Numbered from the stretch's first letter, positions 1 through 11,574 are shown. The stretch: 64,000 nucleotides of DNA from Simmondsia chinensis (GCA_018398585.1 JAGTTD010000010.1:27010638-27074637), one strand, 5' to 3'. Notes: generated by a model from the letters alone, not told the origin. Numbers and translations: made by a program.

Positions 1-1500
1 TAGAGATGAATACTAGAAACTAGAATAATATAGTTGATTCCGCCTAATAAATAATCCACCTTATATCTTGTAGTCAACTATCGATCCATTGGTTGATTCT
101 CACCAATTGTCTCCGAAAGAGGGATCAATTGGATAAAGCTCTTCTAGTGTGTCAAATATGAGTACTATGAAGCGACTATTGATAAGTGTCATCGTCCTTT
201 AGCTTAAGGCATCAACCACTTCATTCAGCACCCTTGATTTGTGTTTGAGGACAAAATTCAATGAGAATGATACATGTTGCCCACTTTTCATGTTGGTCTT
301 AGAGTATGTACTTCAAGACGGCGTTTTATGAGTAACCTACTACTTTGTTTCTTAATAAAATATATTAAATCTATCGTCCCACTGGCTGAGCATAACACCA
401 TACCAAGCGTTTAGGTTTCAATGTGTGGCTTGAACATCTTATGAAAATTCAACAATGCTGAGATGAGTTTTGTAGTTAGCTTCTATTTCACCTTTTGAAA
501 GGCGTTCCGTGCCTTTGGTGTCCATTGGAGTCTCTTGATTTCATACAGTCAATAGGTGGCATCATGATGGTACTGTAGTGCAGAATGACCCTCCAATAAA
601 ATAAGGCAAGGCCGTGAAAACAACAAACCTCTATCAATGTACTTGGTCATCTCCAATATTGGATTGTTGCTTCCTTGATCTCATATGCGGATACTATTGT
701 TGGATACCCCTCTAAAGGAAACTCAGTTAGACATAAAGGCACACTTTTTCGCAGAGCTGAAGAGCGGTTTTTCTTGAAATGTGGCATGTACTTCTTTGAG
801 ATGGTTCCGAAAGACGTTGCATTGTAACTGTAAATCTAGACGTCGTGAGCGTAAAAAATTATGAGCAAAGAAATGAATCCTAATTTTAGGATGATTGACC
901 CTTATAATCCAGTCCATATAATGTCTTTTTTCTGGGGCTTGGTGGAAACAAATGTTTTTCCTTCCCAAAATACAATCTCAAATACCAGTGAATCACATGA
1001 TGTACTGAGAGCATTAGATAATCCTAACGACATGACAATTTTCTTGTAAATTCCTTCCCAGGTTGACAACAGTATTTCTCATTCATCCCCTTGTGAGATC
1101 AAGATTTGACGATGTCCACGTTTCAAATCCACTTTATTGAAAAACAATGTGTTGCTCAACTAATCTATTAAATATCCAAGTATTAGTGTAAGGAAACATA
1201 AATGTATTGTGATCTCGCTAATGGCTTGATTGTTGTCCACACGCATTTGCTAAAATACTATCCTTTTTAGGCATTAAGAGGGCAGGAACAACATAATGAC
1301 TAAACACTCTAAATGGAACCTCAAGCGACTAACTCCTCAGTCCAACGCCAAAGCTCCGCTTGCTCCAGAGTTCATCTAGTAATGGGATGTATTCAATAAC
1401 TTGGCTACTAGAAGTGATCGATCCAGCAAAGGATATGCATTAATAATGGCAGTGAATTTGATGGCTCATTCAGAAAGACATTAATAATTTCTTCCATTAA
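1..1500 (-). pseudogene. gypsy pol remnant: RT, RNase H, integrase N-terminus
   Basis: The minus strand near 1260-1300 gives VPALLMPKKDS, the entry of a gypsy RT. Near 1090-1140 it gives KVDLKRGHRQI, the usual 'KxDLKSGYHQI' block. Near 480-560 it gives the RT/RNase H connection (SFHGLALFYW-like, then PPIDCMKSRDS). At about 205-255 it gives KHKSRVLNEVVDAL, matching the gypsy RNase H end 'KHKSGxxNxVADALSRR'. The 1-130 stretch (GLFIRRNQLYY) resembles the start of the integrase zinc-binding region. Stops and frameshifts are frequent. The YxDD catalytic box is not recognisable (about 840-870 reads IIFYAHDV). The protein would have copied element RNA into DNA. Confidence 0.8.
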
Positions 1501-2199
1501 CTTCCTTAGGTCATCCGTCATTTCCCCCTAGCTCTTTGTACTATACTTGCCAATTAAAACATAAACTTTAGAAGGGCACCAACTCTATTGCAACTATGGC
1601 GCTGGTAAAGAGGTTGGGGTTTTCGTCTGTGTTTACTTATGTCACTTCCTCTTTCTTTGACAGCCACACAATTGTGGACACCACTACAAGTATTGTGTCC
1701 ATTATTTTTGTTCACTTCTTAGTTAAATGGCCATGGATGTCCACATAGAAGGTGGCGAGGATCCATGGTCACAACATCACAATAAACTTTGTCATGATAC
1801 TTTTCGTTAATAGAAAAGTTTACCAGGCAAAGTTGAGTGCCTATTACCTAACTTCTTTTTTTTTTTTTCATCCAAAAGGACTTGTATGGTTTCATATGGG
1901 CTTTCATCTTTTACCACAATCTCTTGACTGCCTACTCAGATATCACGTTTTCCTGGCTACTCAATTTGACCACAAGATGACATACGTTCCCACCAATAAT
2001 GCAGATCATCTAGAAGATGTTGTTCCTCAACCATTCCTCTCTCTGCTCAAGGCACTCTCACGCCTTACCATCAACATTTCTCCCTCATTTTCTGCTACTT
2101 CCTCCTCAATAATAGGATCCATAGTTGCCGCTACCTCTTCTATGAGCAACTCTCCATCATTTGCATTTGTGTTCTCTATGCAGAGCCCCTAATTAGACT

Positions 2200-3165
2200 T
2201 TATTCCCTTGGCCATATAGTGCCCAATATCCTTGCACCAAAAGCAATGGATCTTCAAACTAGTGGCTCGAGCCCAGTTATTGAAGTTGCTAAATGTGACC
2301 CAGATATTTTAATGGGATTGTGCGTGTAGGCCATATGGTGTCTAATTTAGTAGGCTGCTTGATTACTCTATTTACGGCTCTATGAACTGTTATTTTAACG
2401 TCATCTTTCTTACCTTTCAACAAGAAGGACTCTTTGGTAAGCTTCGAAAACTGAGAAGATGCCAAACAAGTTTAGAAATTCCTCATAAGAGTCCCTCAGC
2501 TCACTAACTTTCTAGTCTGCCAACTACTTCGAGGTGTCTTGCAAGTAGTTCTTTTGTACTAATGCCTATGACTTTATGGTACAATCCTCCATGAGCTAAG
2601 AACCTTAATGTAGAATATGGATCATTGAGAATGTTAATGTGGTAAGGTTATGAGGCAAGAATGTGTTATGCATGATCTCCTTCATCTTTTCCCACGTCTT
2701 GATCTTACTTCTGCTTTGTCTCAACCTCGAGTGTTTGGGTTGCTGCCACCAAGCAACACGTCTCCCTCAAAGCCAAGTCTCCACTAAATGAACTCACTTA
2801 TACTCATGAACCTCTTTCAACTTGAGTACTTCCTCCATAAACATCCGTCAATCTAAGAACTCCTTAGGTTATTGCCCCATTGGAATTTCAAGATTTAAAG
2901 CCTTATAGCTGTTACTACAAATATAAATGCCACTTACTAGTTTATTGAAGCTTGCCTTTGTTTCTTCCTCATCCTGCATGGCTTGTAGAGTTTGAAGTTG
3001 AGTTGGTTCAAGGTTCACTGTGGAGAGCTATTCTATCAACAACTGCACTACTAAAAATGAGCTTCAAGATCATCAAATTAAATGTTGATCTGGCAAGAAT
3101 CCCTTCCCATAAGCCTATTTAATAGGAACCAACTTTTGCTTTCCTTTTGGACATGATTAGAAACA
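2200..3165 (-). pseudogene. gypsy gag remnant with zinc knuckle
   Basis: The minus strand at about 2640-2760 gives KIKTWEKMKEIMHNTFLPHN, the conserved plant gypsy gag block ('KIxTWxxMKxxMxxRFxPxxY'). At 2205-2250 it gives CFWCKDIGHYMAKGIK, a C-x2-C-x4-H knuckle in which the final Cys is replaced. Gag forms the virus-like particle and the knuckle binds element RNA. The frame is broken repeatedly. It lies directly downstream (minus sense) of the PBS at 3171-3182, as expected. Confidence 0.75.
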
Positions 3166-3170
3166 TTCTA

Positions 3171-3182
3171 GCTATGATACCA
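3171..3182 (-). other. Primer-binding site (initiator Met-tRNA type), gypsy remnant
   Basis: On the minus strand this reads TGGTATCATAGC, one base from the plant consensus TGGTATCAGAGC that pairs with the 3' end of initiator tRNA-Met. It lies just inside the presumed LTR end at 3186. Confidence 0.75.
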
Positions 3183-3185
3183 ATT

Positions 3186-3420
3186 TGTTATAGACATCAA
3201 TCAATTGAGTTCGAAAATATATTCTCACAACCTTCCTTTAATCGAGTTGCAGAAATAGGAAACGATTTAGGGGGAAACTCAAGGTATTTATCTTCTTCTT
3301 GAAGAATGAAATAGCTTAAGACAAAATAACAATCAATTTCAATTCTAGATGGAACTAGTATCTTAATCTAGCCAATTTACAAGCTCTTTACGAGCTCTCT
3401 CATAAATGATATCATCCATA
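3186..3420 (-). repeat. LTR remnant of the left gypsy element
   Basis: The sequence adjacent to the PBS begins TGTTATAGACATC on the plus strand, giving the expected TG...CA terminus. The outer end cannot be placed because the partner LTR lies outside the window and a copia fragment begins near 3420. Confidence 0.5.
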
Positions 3421-5550
3421 CCCCACTTCCAAAGCCATGTGGGATGCCTTGGCCAAGCATTTTTAGGATCACTAGTAGACCAAAGAGTTTGACTTGCGAA
3501 CCCAACTTACCACTTACCGCAAAGATGGAAAAACAATTGATACTGATCTATCTTAACTAAAATCCATCGCATACAATCTAGCGGCCATTGATTCCCTTAT
3601 TTTGAACAGAGAACTCACACACATTGCTTTGATTGGTCTTCCTCAATAATATGCTACTTTGTAAAATACATTCAAAAATGCTCTCAATTGTATATGTTTG
3701 ATGAATTAAAAACTGCTCTTTTAAACAAAGAAGTTGCTGTAATTGTTATATAGGGCACTCTACCCCAATACAAAATCATATATTGGTTGCTACAGGTCAA
3801 AACAACCTAGGACCTCAACATGGTCGTTGTGGCCGTGGCCATGGCCGGGGCCTCCATCACAATCGGCATAGAGGTTGAGGTGGCCAAACTAGGCCATTAG
3901 AGCAGTGCCACTGCAAACCCCAAGAGCTCTGGGTCCGTATCACCATAGCAGTGCCCTTCGCACCTCAACTCGGTAAGACCTACACGTAACCCACCTTTCA
4001 ATCCTACTGCTAGTGTGCTCAAACCAGTTCCTCCATAATGTCAGATATATTCTCAATTGGCCATTTAGCTCTCTCATGTCCTCATTGGTTCGACAATAAT
4101 TATTTTCCTGATCCCACACAGTCATTTGTTTCCATGACTATTGAAGGACTACTTGACTGCAGTTGATATCCTGACTTGGATGCATTAAACTATATGATGC
4201 CAAACCTAGGTATACTTCGTAAACTACTACCTAATTGTTATTGGTGATGGGGCTTTACTGCCTGCCATTCATGTGAGATCTACCTCTTTTCTTACTAAAC
4301 CACGAACACTTGCACTTTGTAGTGTCGTGCTACTTCCCAGAGTTATTCACCCCCTATTATCCATTAAGCATTTGTGTCAAGATAATAATTACACCGTTGA
4401 ACTTGACTTTAATCTTTTTTATCTTAATGACAAAGCTAAAGGGGCATCACTTCCTTGAGTGGTCAGTATTGGTCCACTCTATAGGTAGGATATGAAGAAG
4501 TGTGGCATCATCGATTAGGACATCTAAGTGGTAATGTTTTAGGAACCTTATGTAAGAGATGTTTAATTTCTCATGTTAAATTTCTAGACACTAGTCAATC
4601 ATGTCGTTAAAGAAAATTGCATCGACTATCATTACATGCCTCTATTGGTATGTTACAAATCATACATTCTATGTATGAAAATAACATGTATTCTTCACTT
4701 TTGACTATGAATATTATGTTTTATTCATCGATGATTTCTCTCGATTTACTTGGCTTTACCCAACGGAGTACACATTAGAATTTTTTGAAATATTCATAAT
4801 GTTCAAAACCTTAATTAAAAATCAATTTAACATGAAAATAAAAGTTCTTCAAAGCAATGAAGGAGGTAAATTCGACCATCAGCACATGAACTCTCTGTGT
4901 CGAGAATATGGCATTCGTTTTTTCTTGTCATGTTCTGATACCCTACAATAAATGAGTGGCGAAACGCAAGAATCGATACTTATCTAAAATGGCACTGATG
5001 CTCTTACCTCAATCTCAAATTCCTTACAAACTTTAGGATGATTCATTTTGTATTGCCTGTTTTATCATCAATCAACTCCCTACCCCAATTTTATCAAACT
5101 TCTCACTTTATGAAAAGTTGTATGGAAAAATACTTGACTACAACTGTTTCCGCATCTTTGGGTATGCGTGTTACCCGAACCTCGCACCTCATACTCCTCA
5201 GGCCAAACCATGCATGTTTCTTAATTATGTTATACTCTACCAGGGTTATGAATGCTCTAATCCCGTGTTAAATCACATATACATTAGTAGAAATTTCTAG
5301 CTTGATGAGTCTAGGTTTCTTTACACCAAACTCACAACACAATTCCCTGCACCCACTGGCCTCCACCGACGTGGTGGCTGGCTCTCTTTATCATATGCTG
5401 TCCCCCATTTGTGACCGGCCTGGTGAGAAACACCAGAATCTCGTCCCTTCCCCTTGCCGACAACACGGCTAGTCCGGTGACCACCACTAGTCCCACAACC
5501 CTTCCCCTCACCCAAGATACGGCTGTTGAAAACTCAGCACCACTGGTAAT
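3420..5550 (+). pseudogene. Ty1/copia gag-integrase remnant (host of a nested element)
   Basis: Plus-strand frames give a UBN2-type copia gag (about 3430-3730: WDALAKHF-like start, then LTHIALIGLP and FDELKTALLNKE). A GAG-pre-integrase block lies at about 4490-4560 (HHRLGHLSGNVLGTL). A shattered integrase core lies at about 4700-4990. The integrase C-terminal block is at 5140-5300 (FGYACYPNLAPHTPQ... GYECSNP). A proline/threonine-rich linker runs to 5550 and resumes at 8684 after the nested insertion. RT and RNase H are absent. No LTR was found for it, so it is a truncated copy. Confidence 0.75.
5546..5550. repeat. Target-site duplication gtaat (left)
   Basis: The five bases gtaat precede the first LTR at 5551 and recur exactly at 8679-8683 after the second LTR, as expected for integrase-mediated insertion. 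Confidence 0.9.
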
Positions 5551-6188
5551 TGTTAGGGAAACTTAACAAATCTGATATGCTCTAATACCAATTTGTGCGG
5601 ATAAATCTTGATGCGGAAGCGTAAACCCTGATAACTTGATTCGATTCAAATAATATGACTCACACAAACGAGAAGTAAACAAATATATGGAGAAAGAAAG
5701 AACAAACACGAACACACAATATTTACGTGGAAACCCCTCTACAATAGAGAGGGGAGAAAACCACGGGCGGAGATGGAGATTCTTCATTGATACTGAACAG
5801 AAGAATTACAACGACACTTCCTCTGAACGAGATCTATGAAAGAATTACAAATCACTTTCTCTCAACTCTCGTAGCACTCAAAATCTAAATTAGAGGGATT
5901 ACGAAATCACCTCACTCTTAGCCGTGGCGGCGCCTCACTCTTAATTGGATCGTTTGGATCAAGGAAAACTGGAACCCTAGGGCTCTATATATATCCCGCA
6001 TGTCTGGGAGGGCCCGATCGATCGGTATCTCGATCGATCAAAACCGGCCGATCAATCGGCCCTCTTATGGCCCAAAAATCCGGAATATTCACTTAAATCA
6101 CCCGATCGATCGGTCTTCCCTCCCGATCGATCGGTGACCCCACGGCAACCCATAAACTTAACAAGTAATTTGAGACATAATCCTAACA
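5551..6188 (-). repeat. 3' LTR of nested copia element (638 bp)
   Basis: It begins TGTTAGG and ends CCTAACA, a 7-bp inverted terminal repeat. On the minus strand a TATA box (TATATATA, 5986-5994) is visible. Five 10-12-bp palindromes of the type CCGATCGATCGG lie upstream of it in minus sense, at 6014-6025, 6031-6040, 6048-6059, 6102-6113 and 6123-6134. Confidence 0.92.
5986..6134 (-). promoter_or_regulatory. LTR promoter with a cluster of CGATCGATCG palindromes
   Basis: Transcription of this LTR runs on the minus strand. TATATATA at 5986-5994 would be the core promoter. The palindromes at 6014-6134 fall 20-140 bp upstream, the usual enhancer position in U3. The second LTR keeps the same layout (TATA near 8470-8476; palindromes at about 8498, 8517, 8536, 8589 and 8610). 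That they bind a factor is inference. Confidence 0.5.
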
Positions 6189-6190
6189 AA

Positions 6191-6200
6191 TCTCCACCTT
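6191..6200 (-). other. Polypurine tract of nested copia element
   Basis: The minus strand reads AAGGTGGAGA immediately before the LTR beginning (TGTTAGG). This is the usual copia plus-strand primer form (AGGTGGAGA). Confidence 0.8.
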
Positions 6201-6229
6201 GGCTCAAATTACATACATAAAAGAATTTC

Positions 6230-6400
6230 CTTCACCTTCTCCACTAAACCCCACACACGGGGTTATCTAGACAAAGCACAAAACCTAACCAAGTCCGAGC
6301 GAAGCTTGAACTTTCTGCTAGGTAGCAACTGAGTAAACATATCTGAGAGGTTATCAGCAATGCCAATCTTCTTCTTCTCTGAATTGGCTCTTGACACATT
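6230..6400 (-). pseudogene. Copia RNase H C-terminal tail
   Basis: The minus strand reads KIGIADNLSDMFTQLLP and then KFKLRSDLVRF, matching the end of copia RNase H ('xTxxNxADxxTKxLPxxKF...'). It is joined almost directly to an integrase C-terminal scrap upstream, so several kilobases of RT and RNase H have been lost. The catalytic residues of RNase H lie in the deleted part. Confidence 0.75.
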
Positions 6401-7960
6401 ATCTGAAAACAGCTACCTGCTGCTGAACTGTGTTACTTAACTGAAACTGAACTCCCTTTGGCTTACTCACCTGACCTGAATCACAAACAACTGATGACAT
6501 CGTCTGTGGAGATAGCAATGAAGACTCATCAAACGTGACACATCTACTCATCAGAAATTGTTTGGAGCGAAAAACTTTCTGCTTCCCATAAAACCCTTGT
6601 TCACATACTACCAGTCCTGTAGACTGAACACACAAAGAGCCCCTCACACTGTGCTCAAACAAACCCCTATCACCTAAATGATCCAATCTCAAACGTCCTG
6701 AATTTGTGATCTCTGGTTCTGTCAACAACAAGGATGATGAAGATGCTGCAACAGATCTAACAACTGTGGAACCGACAAGCTCATACAGAGTATCTAACCT
6801 TCTGCCCTTCATAACTGTCAAAGCACCCTTAACGACCTTCAAAACGCCACCTTCAGCTGTGTACCTGTACCCTTTAGACTCAAGAGTACCCAAAGAGATG
6901 AGATTCTTCTTCAAATCAGGAACATGGCGAACATCGCTCAAAACCCTGATAGTGCCATCGAACATCCTAAAATGAATTGTTCCTATACCCAGAACTTTGC
7001 ATGGAGTATCATTACCCATCAAAGCAACTCCACCTCAAACTAACTCATACGTGGAAAACCAATCCCGATTGGGACAAATATGATAGGAGCAACCCGAATC
7101 CAACATCCAACTATCTTTCAAATTAGACCGAGGTTCAGACACCGACAGTAGAAGATCTTCATTCTCACCATCCACAACACTAGCTACTATAGATCTCTGG
7201 TCAGACCTGGTATCTGCTTCAAGTTTTCTCTTAAGCTTGTAATAGTCTTTCTTAATGTGCCCTTTCTTATGACAGTAGTTACAGGTTAGGTCTTGGTACC
7301 TAGACTTAGACTTGCTTCCACTATGATCATACTCAGTTCTCCCCCTCACAAATAAACCACTATCTAAATTATAAACAAAATCAGATAATTCTCTATCTAC
7401 TCGTTCTTTACTCACTAGGTTTCTCTTAATTTCATCAACAGATATGGTTTGTCTACCACCATAAATCATGCTTTCAACAAAACTCTTATATGAAGTAGAG
7501 AGAGAACATAACAATAACATTATCTGATCTTCATCCTTAGGAACATCATCCAATTCTTACAAATCTTGAATAATTAAATTAAATTCATTGACGTGATTCT
7601 TAAGTGACGTACCTTCAGACATACGAAACGTGAATAACCGGCGCTTAACTGGGAGTTTGTTGGAGACGGACTTGAAACAGAACATATCCTGCAATTTCTC
7701 CCATAACTTTTTAGCAGTCTTCACTTCCAGAACTTCTGTCAAAACATCATCGGTAAGACACATTTGAATTGCAGTGAGTGCCTTCTCATCTAACTCCTCT
7801 CTCATTGTGCTTCTGTCAAATCCTCTGGTTTCTTCTCTTTCCCATCTAAAGCTTTCTTCAAGCCACTTTGAGTCAAGAGGCCCTTAACACAAACCTGCCA
7901 TAAGCTAAAGCTCCCTTGATCACCAAACATCTCAACTTCGGATCTAATTGCGAACGTCAT
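6399..7960 (-). pseudogene. Copia gag-protease-GAG_pre-integrase remnant
   Basis: The likely start is the ATG at 7960 (MTFAIRSEVEMFGDQGSFSL), a copia gag opening of the form 'xFDGxxFxxWxxxM'; the upstream ATG at 8053 lies inside the LTR. A UBN2 gag body follows (KKLWEKLQDMF, NEFNLIIQDL). The zinc knuckle is CNYCHKKGHIKKDYYKLK near 7245-7295, with the last Cys changed to Tyr. The protease motif is WMLDSGCSYHICPN near 7070-7110. Then comes the beta-rich protease/GAG-pre block (GIGTIHFRMFDGTIRVLSDV) and finally CVTFDESSLLS, a piece of the integrase C-terminal region. The frame is broken near 7802 (frameshift), 7555 (stop) and 7034 (stop). Confidence 0.85.
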
Positions 7961-8019
7961 ATTATCAAATCGAAATAAACAGGGCTCCGATATAAATTCC
8001 ACCCAAGGCTCTGAACCTG

Positions 8020-8031
8020 GCTCTGATACCA
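8020..8031 (-). other. Primer-binding site of nested copia element
   Basis: The minus strand reads TGGTATCAGAGC, the exact plant initiator tRNA-Met PBS, a few bases inside the 5' LTR (minus sense). Confidence 0.9.
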
Positions 8032-8034
8032 ATT

Positions 8035-8678
8035 TGTTAGGGAAACTTAACAAATCTGATATGCTCTGATACCAATTTGTGAGGATAAATCTTGATGCAG
8101 AAGCGTAAACCCTAATAACTTGATTCGATTCAAATAATATGACTCACACAAACGAAAAGTAAACAAATATATGGAGAAAGAAAGAACAAACACAAACACA
8201 CAATATTTACGAGGAAACCCCTCTACAATCGAGTGGGGAGAAAACCACGGGCGGAGATGGAGATTCTTTATTGATATTGAACAGAAGAATTACAACGACA
8301 CTTCCTCTAAACGAGATCTATGAAAGAATTACAAATCAATTTCTCTTAACTCTCGTAGCACTCAAAATCTGAATTGGAGGAATTACGAAATCACCTCACT
8401 CTTAGCCGTGACGGCGCCTCACTCTTAATTGGATCTTTTGGATCAAGGAAAACCGGAACCCTAGAGCTCTATATATAACCCGCGTGTCTGGGAGGGCCCG
8501 ATCAATCGGGAAACACCCGATCAATCGGAACCGGCAGATCGATCGGCCCTCGTACGGCCAAAAAGTTCGGAAATTTCACTTAAATCACTCGATCGATCGG
8601 TCTTCCCTCCCGATCGATCGGTGACCCCACGACAACCCATAAACTTAAAAACAAGTAATTTGAGACATAATCCTAATA
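8035..8678 (-). repeat. 5' LTR of nested copia element (644 bp)
   Basis: Direct repeat of 5551-6188, beginning TGTTAG and ending CCTAATA (expected CCTAACA; one transition in the terminus). Many differences from its partner are transitions at CG sites, compatible with deamination of methylated cytosines. Confidence 0.92.
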
Positions 8679-8683
8679 GTAAT
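8679..8683. repeat. Target-site duplication gtaat (right)
   Basis: Exact copy of 5546-5550. The interrupted copia linker resumes after it. Confidence 0.9.
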
Positions 8684-8810
8684 GATCCCCCACCTGGCCA
8701 AGACACCAACTCAACTTCCCACAAACATGCGACAGTGTCACACACGATCTAGAATCCCATCCGCAAGCACCTCCAGTTACTGCGGTGCAGACGCTTTAGC
8801 CCAAATGCGA
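8684..8810 (+). pseudogene. Continuation of interrupted copia linker
   Basis: Removing the nested element rejoins the Pro/Thr-rich region from 5330-5550 with this stretch (PPPGQDTNSTSH-like), which is followed by a weak match to the 'MxTRSxxxIxKP' block that precedes copia RT. The RT itself is not present downstream. Confidence 0.45.
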
Positions 8811-10335
8811 AGTGCAGATTTTGGCTCTTGTTTGTTATGCAGGAATTAGGCAGAATGAGGGAAGTAAAAATTGCTAAGTAATTTACTCTTCTTTCAAGAC
8901 GCAGGAAGTAAATTACCAAGCCCCTTCAGGTAGGTTCCAATTTCTTTGTTTTTAATTGGCCTCCTAACAAAAGTTTTATTTCTTATCATGACAACCAAAT
9001 ATGTTGTTTCTACTTCTTGAGAAGTTGACTCACGAATTGAATTCCTTAGAAATACAACTTTTCACATGAATTTTATTCATGCGGCAACCGAACAAGGCCT
9101 TACTTTTTTTTCCCCTTGTTTTTCCTTGTCTTACAAATAAGAGAAAAAGTCATTTTCCGCATTTTCTCTCTCTTCAACTTTTTTCCCCTCATATTTTTCT
9201 TTCCTTTGAATTTTCTTAATTCGAAACGGAGTCATGTGTCTTTTTTTTTTTTAAGAAAAAGAGAAAATCATGCAATATGACCTTAGGAAAAAAAAAAACA
9301 AAAAGAGAAAATATATTCTTCAAAAAAAAAAAAATTTGCATATAAATATATGAGATGGTGAAAGATAAAAACAGTAAATTATGACTATTAACTCTAAATC
9401 AAAAAAATTTGGTCTATTAGCATTGGAGAACAACAACAGCTAGTATGAAACAAGACTTTTTTCCTTTTTTCTTTAATTTCCCATATTTATTTGGTAGTTA
9501 TTTGAATTGAACTTCCAGATTTGTGATGTATCCTCCAACACTTCGCCCCAAAATCTTATCTTATCCAGCCGACAGTCATCTTTTCTGAGATTTTATCACT
9601 TGATTTTGTAATTTTTACTTTTATGTGTTTTGTCCAGATAATTTGCTGGAGCTACCCAAAAGCGTATTTTTTTTCAATTAATTAATGACAAAGTCTATAA
9701 GAAGTGCTACTCCAACAAATGAGACCTGAGTCAACTCGTAAAAAACCGTGAATCAAAAAGATACAAAATCAAGTCAAAATTCTAGATTGAAAAAAAAAAA
9801 AAAAAAAGGATTTTGTTGTGTATAATTAGCCATTTTACAATATGTATGACAATTTTCGTGCTTTGATTTTTTTAGTCTGTTTTCTACTCCTTTTTATTTC
9901 TTTAATATTGAAAATGCAAAATCTCTATTAATGTGAAAATAACTAATTGTTATATATACTGTTAAAAAAAAAAAAAGCTAAATATTTGTTATCAAACAGT
10001 CTATTCTGCAACTAGATAAAAGACCATAAAGAGAGTTATATGGCTAATAGATGGTAACAATTATCCCTATTTGGTAATGTATTTTGAGAGGTAAGGGGGT
10101 GAAGAAAGGTAGGTACGGTGAAATTGTAAAAACTTTTATATAATTCTGTTCCTATTTTAAATATTACTCTTTTTACCCTTATTACTTAACTATAAATTAT
10201 TTATAGATTTGTGAATAATTTTAGATATCTATCCTATTTAGGGCCCTCTACCCAATTGTGAATCAAACTTAGTTGTCATATGTATAAAACTGATAAAACT
10301 GTGTAATTTAGTCATATGTATAGAAACAATGCTTT
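8811..10335. other. AT-rich intergenic DNA, no gene seen
   Basis: The stretch contains many A and T runs (for example 9240-9350, 9788-9808 and 9964-9976) and no coding frame of note. It is presumably degraded transposon or spacer DNA. Confidence 0.6.
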
Positions 10336-10339
10336 AATG

Positions 10340-11574
10340 CAAAAGGTGGACCAAAGATAAAGGCCCAGTGTGGTCACTAATGCAGAGCATCAATGAAGGC
10401 CCCAAAGACAGTTAGACTGCCATAAAGTGGACCCAACAACCCACCTAACCTTGATGAGAAGTAGGGAGCCATCAGCAGGGGAGAAAGAATTAAATAATAA
10501 ATAATTGAAATAAAGCAATGGAAGAATTAAAGCAATGAGACTCTTCACTCTTTTAGGAGTGAATTAACAATAGATCAAGCTTAGGCAAAGCTAAAATATG
10601 CCAATTAGGCTCAATGATCAGTAATAGAGATAACTAGTGATGCTCAAGAAAAATTTTAAACAAAATTTGAAATCAAACTGTTAAAAATGGCCTTTTTCAA
10701 ATAATACTTAGAGAGTATTGGATGATTTAAACCAAAGTGTTCAAGCCCGGTTTATAAGCAAATGAGAGCCTAGGAGATGTTCAAAATGTTAAAAAAAATA
10801 TTAGAAAAAAATGATGTCAAAAGTAGCCGTTTGTAGCTTTTTTGATCTGTGTGTCCACACACAGCAGCTTCGGATGGTTACTGTAAGCCTATGTGTCAAC
10901 ACATCCCTTCTGTGCGTCAACACTCGGCATGCCTAAGTGGATTTGAATGTTTTTGATCAATTAGCTTGATTGATTGGTTGATTTACCATATTAGCTAAAC
11001 AAATTGATTGATTAATTGATTACCATATTAGCTTAATTTTTGAATTAATTTCCTCGTTTGCTTTGTTCATGAATAAATGACTGATTGAATTAGGCTAAAT
11101 ACTTCTATTTAAAATTTGATCTTGTTTGATTTAATCATGCTTTTCAAAATGCCATTCTTGAAAATATGTTTATTGACAAACTAGATTGGCTTAAATTTTG
11201 ACTTGAATATTTTTCAAATAAAATTTGCAAATCAAATATCAAAAACATTTTTGCTAGAACATCATATATCAATATTAAAATTTTGACTCAATTGATATAT
11301 CTCGATTTTAAGTCCTAGAAAATAAAAAATAAATGACTTGAACCTCTTGCACTCGGATCTCGTTCTTTTCATTGTGGATGAATTTTCTCTTCACCTTTGA
11401 TCTCTTTTTCTCTTGATTCATCATCTTAGAAAACTTGATATCAACATGATTAGCCCTAATTTTTCCTAAATTTCTTATGAGTCACTTACAACCAAGAGTA
11501 GAACAATTTAAATATAATGACTCACTAAATAATTGTTATCATCAAAATTTCAATGTAAGTGGCCTTTAGGGCCA
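10340..11574 (-). repeat. SIRE/Maximus-like copia LTR (candidate, minus strand)
   Basis: Read on the minus strand from 11574 the sequence begins TGTTGGCCCTAAAGG and soon has TTTTGATGATAACAAT. That pairing is typical of the 5' end of SIRE/Maximus LTRs. Further in are repeated 'GTCAACAC/GTCCACAC' phrases (about 10845-10930) and GATTGATT runs, also common in such LTRs. The far end and a target duplication were not found, so the left limit is approximate. It abuts the gypsy LTR at 11575 and probably replaced that LTR's first part. Confidence 0.5.

Larger units (their letters stand above)
1..3185 (-). mobile_element. Decayed Ty3/gypsy retrotransposon, internal region
   Basis: Read on the minus strand, the stretch carries in order a primer-binding site (3171-3182), gag with a zinc knuckle, a poorly preserved protease interval (about 1500-2200), reverse transcriptase, RNase H and the start of the integrase. 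It runs off the left edge of the window. Every domain is cut by stops and frameshifts, so the copy is dead. The order PR-RT-RH-INT is that of Ty3/gypsy, not copia. Its LTR continues to the right of 3185. The element seems old, because no frame longer than about 80 codons survives in pol. Confidence 0.85.
5551..8678 (-). mobile_element. Internally deleted Ty1/copia element nested in a copia remnant
   Basis: Two direct repeats (5551-6188 and 8035-8678) bound a 1.85-kb interior. They are flanked by the perfect 5-bp duplication gtaat. On the minus strand the order is LTR (8678-8035), PBS (8031-8020), gag, zinc knuckle, protease, GAG-pre-integrase, a scrap of integrase C-terminus, RNase H tail, polypurine tract (6200-6191), LTR (6188-5551). 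The integrase core, the whole RT and most of RNase H are missing, so movement would have needed another element's enzymes. The insertion split the copia remnant at 3420-5550/8684-8800. Confidence 0.93.

Noticed and set aside
1752..2192. 146-codon plus-strand open frame
   Set aside because: It is antisense to the gypsy gag/protease remnant read on the minus strand, is Ser/Phe-rich and shows no domain.
5321..5515. Gly/Arg-rich 64-codon minus frame
   Set aside because: Antisense to the Pro/Thr-rich copia linker; composition explains it.
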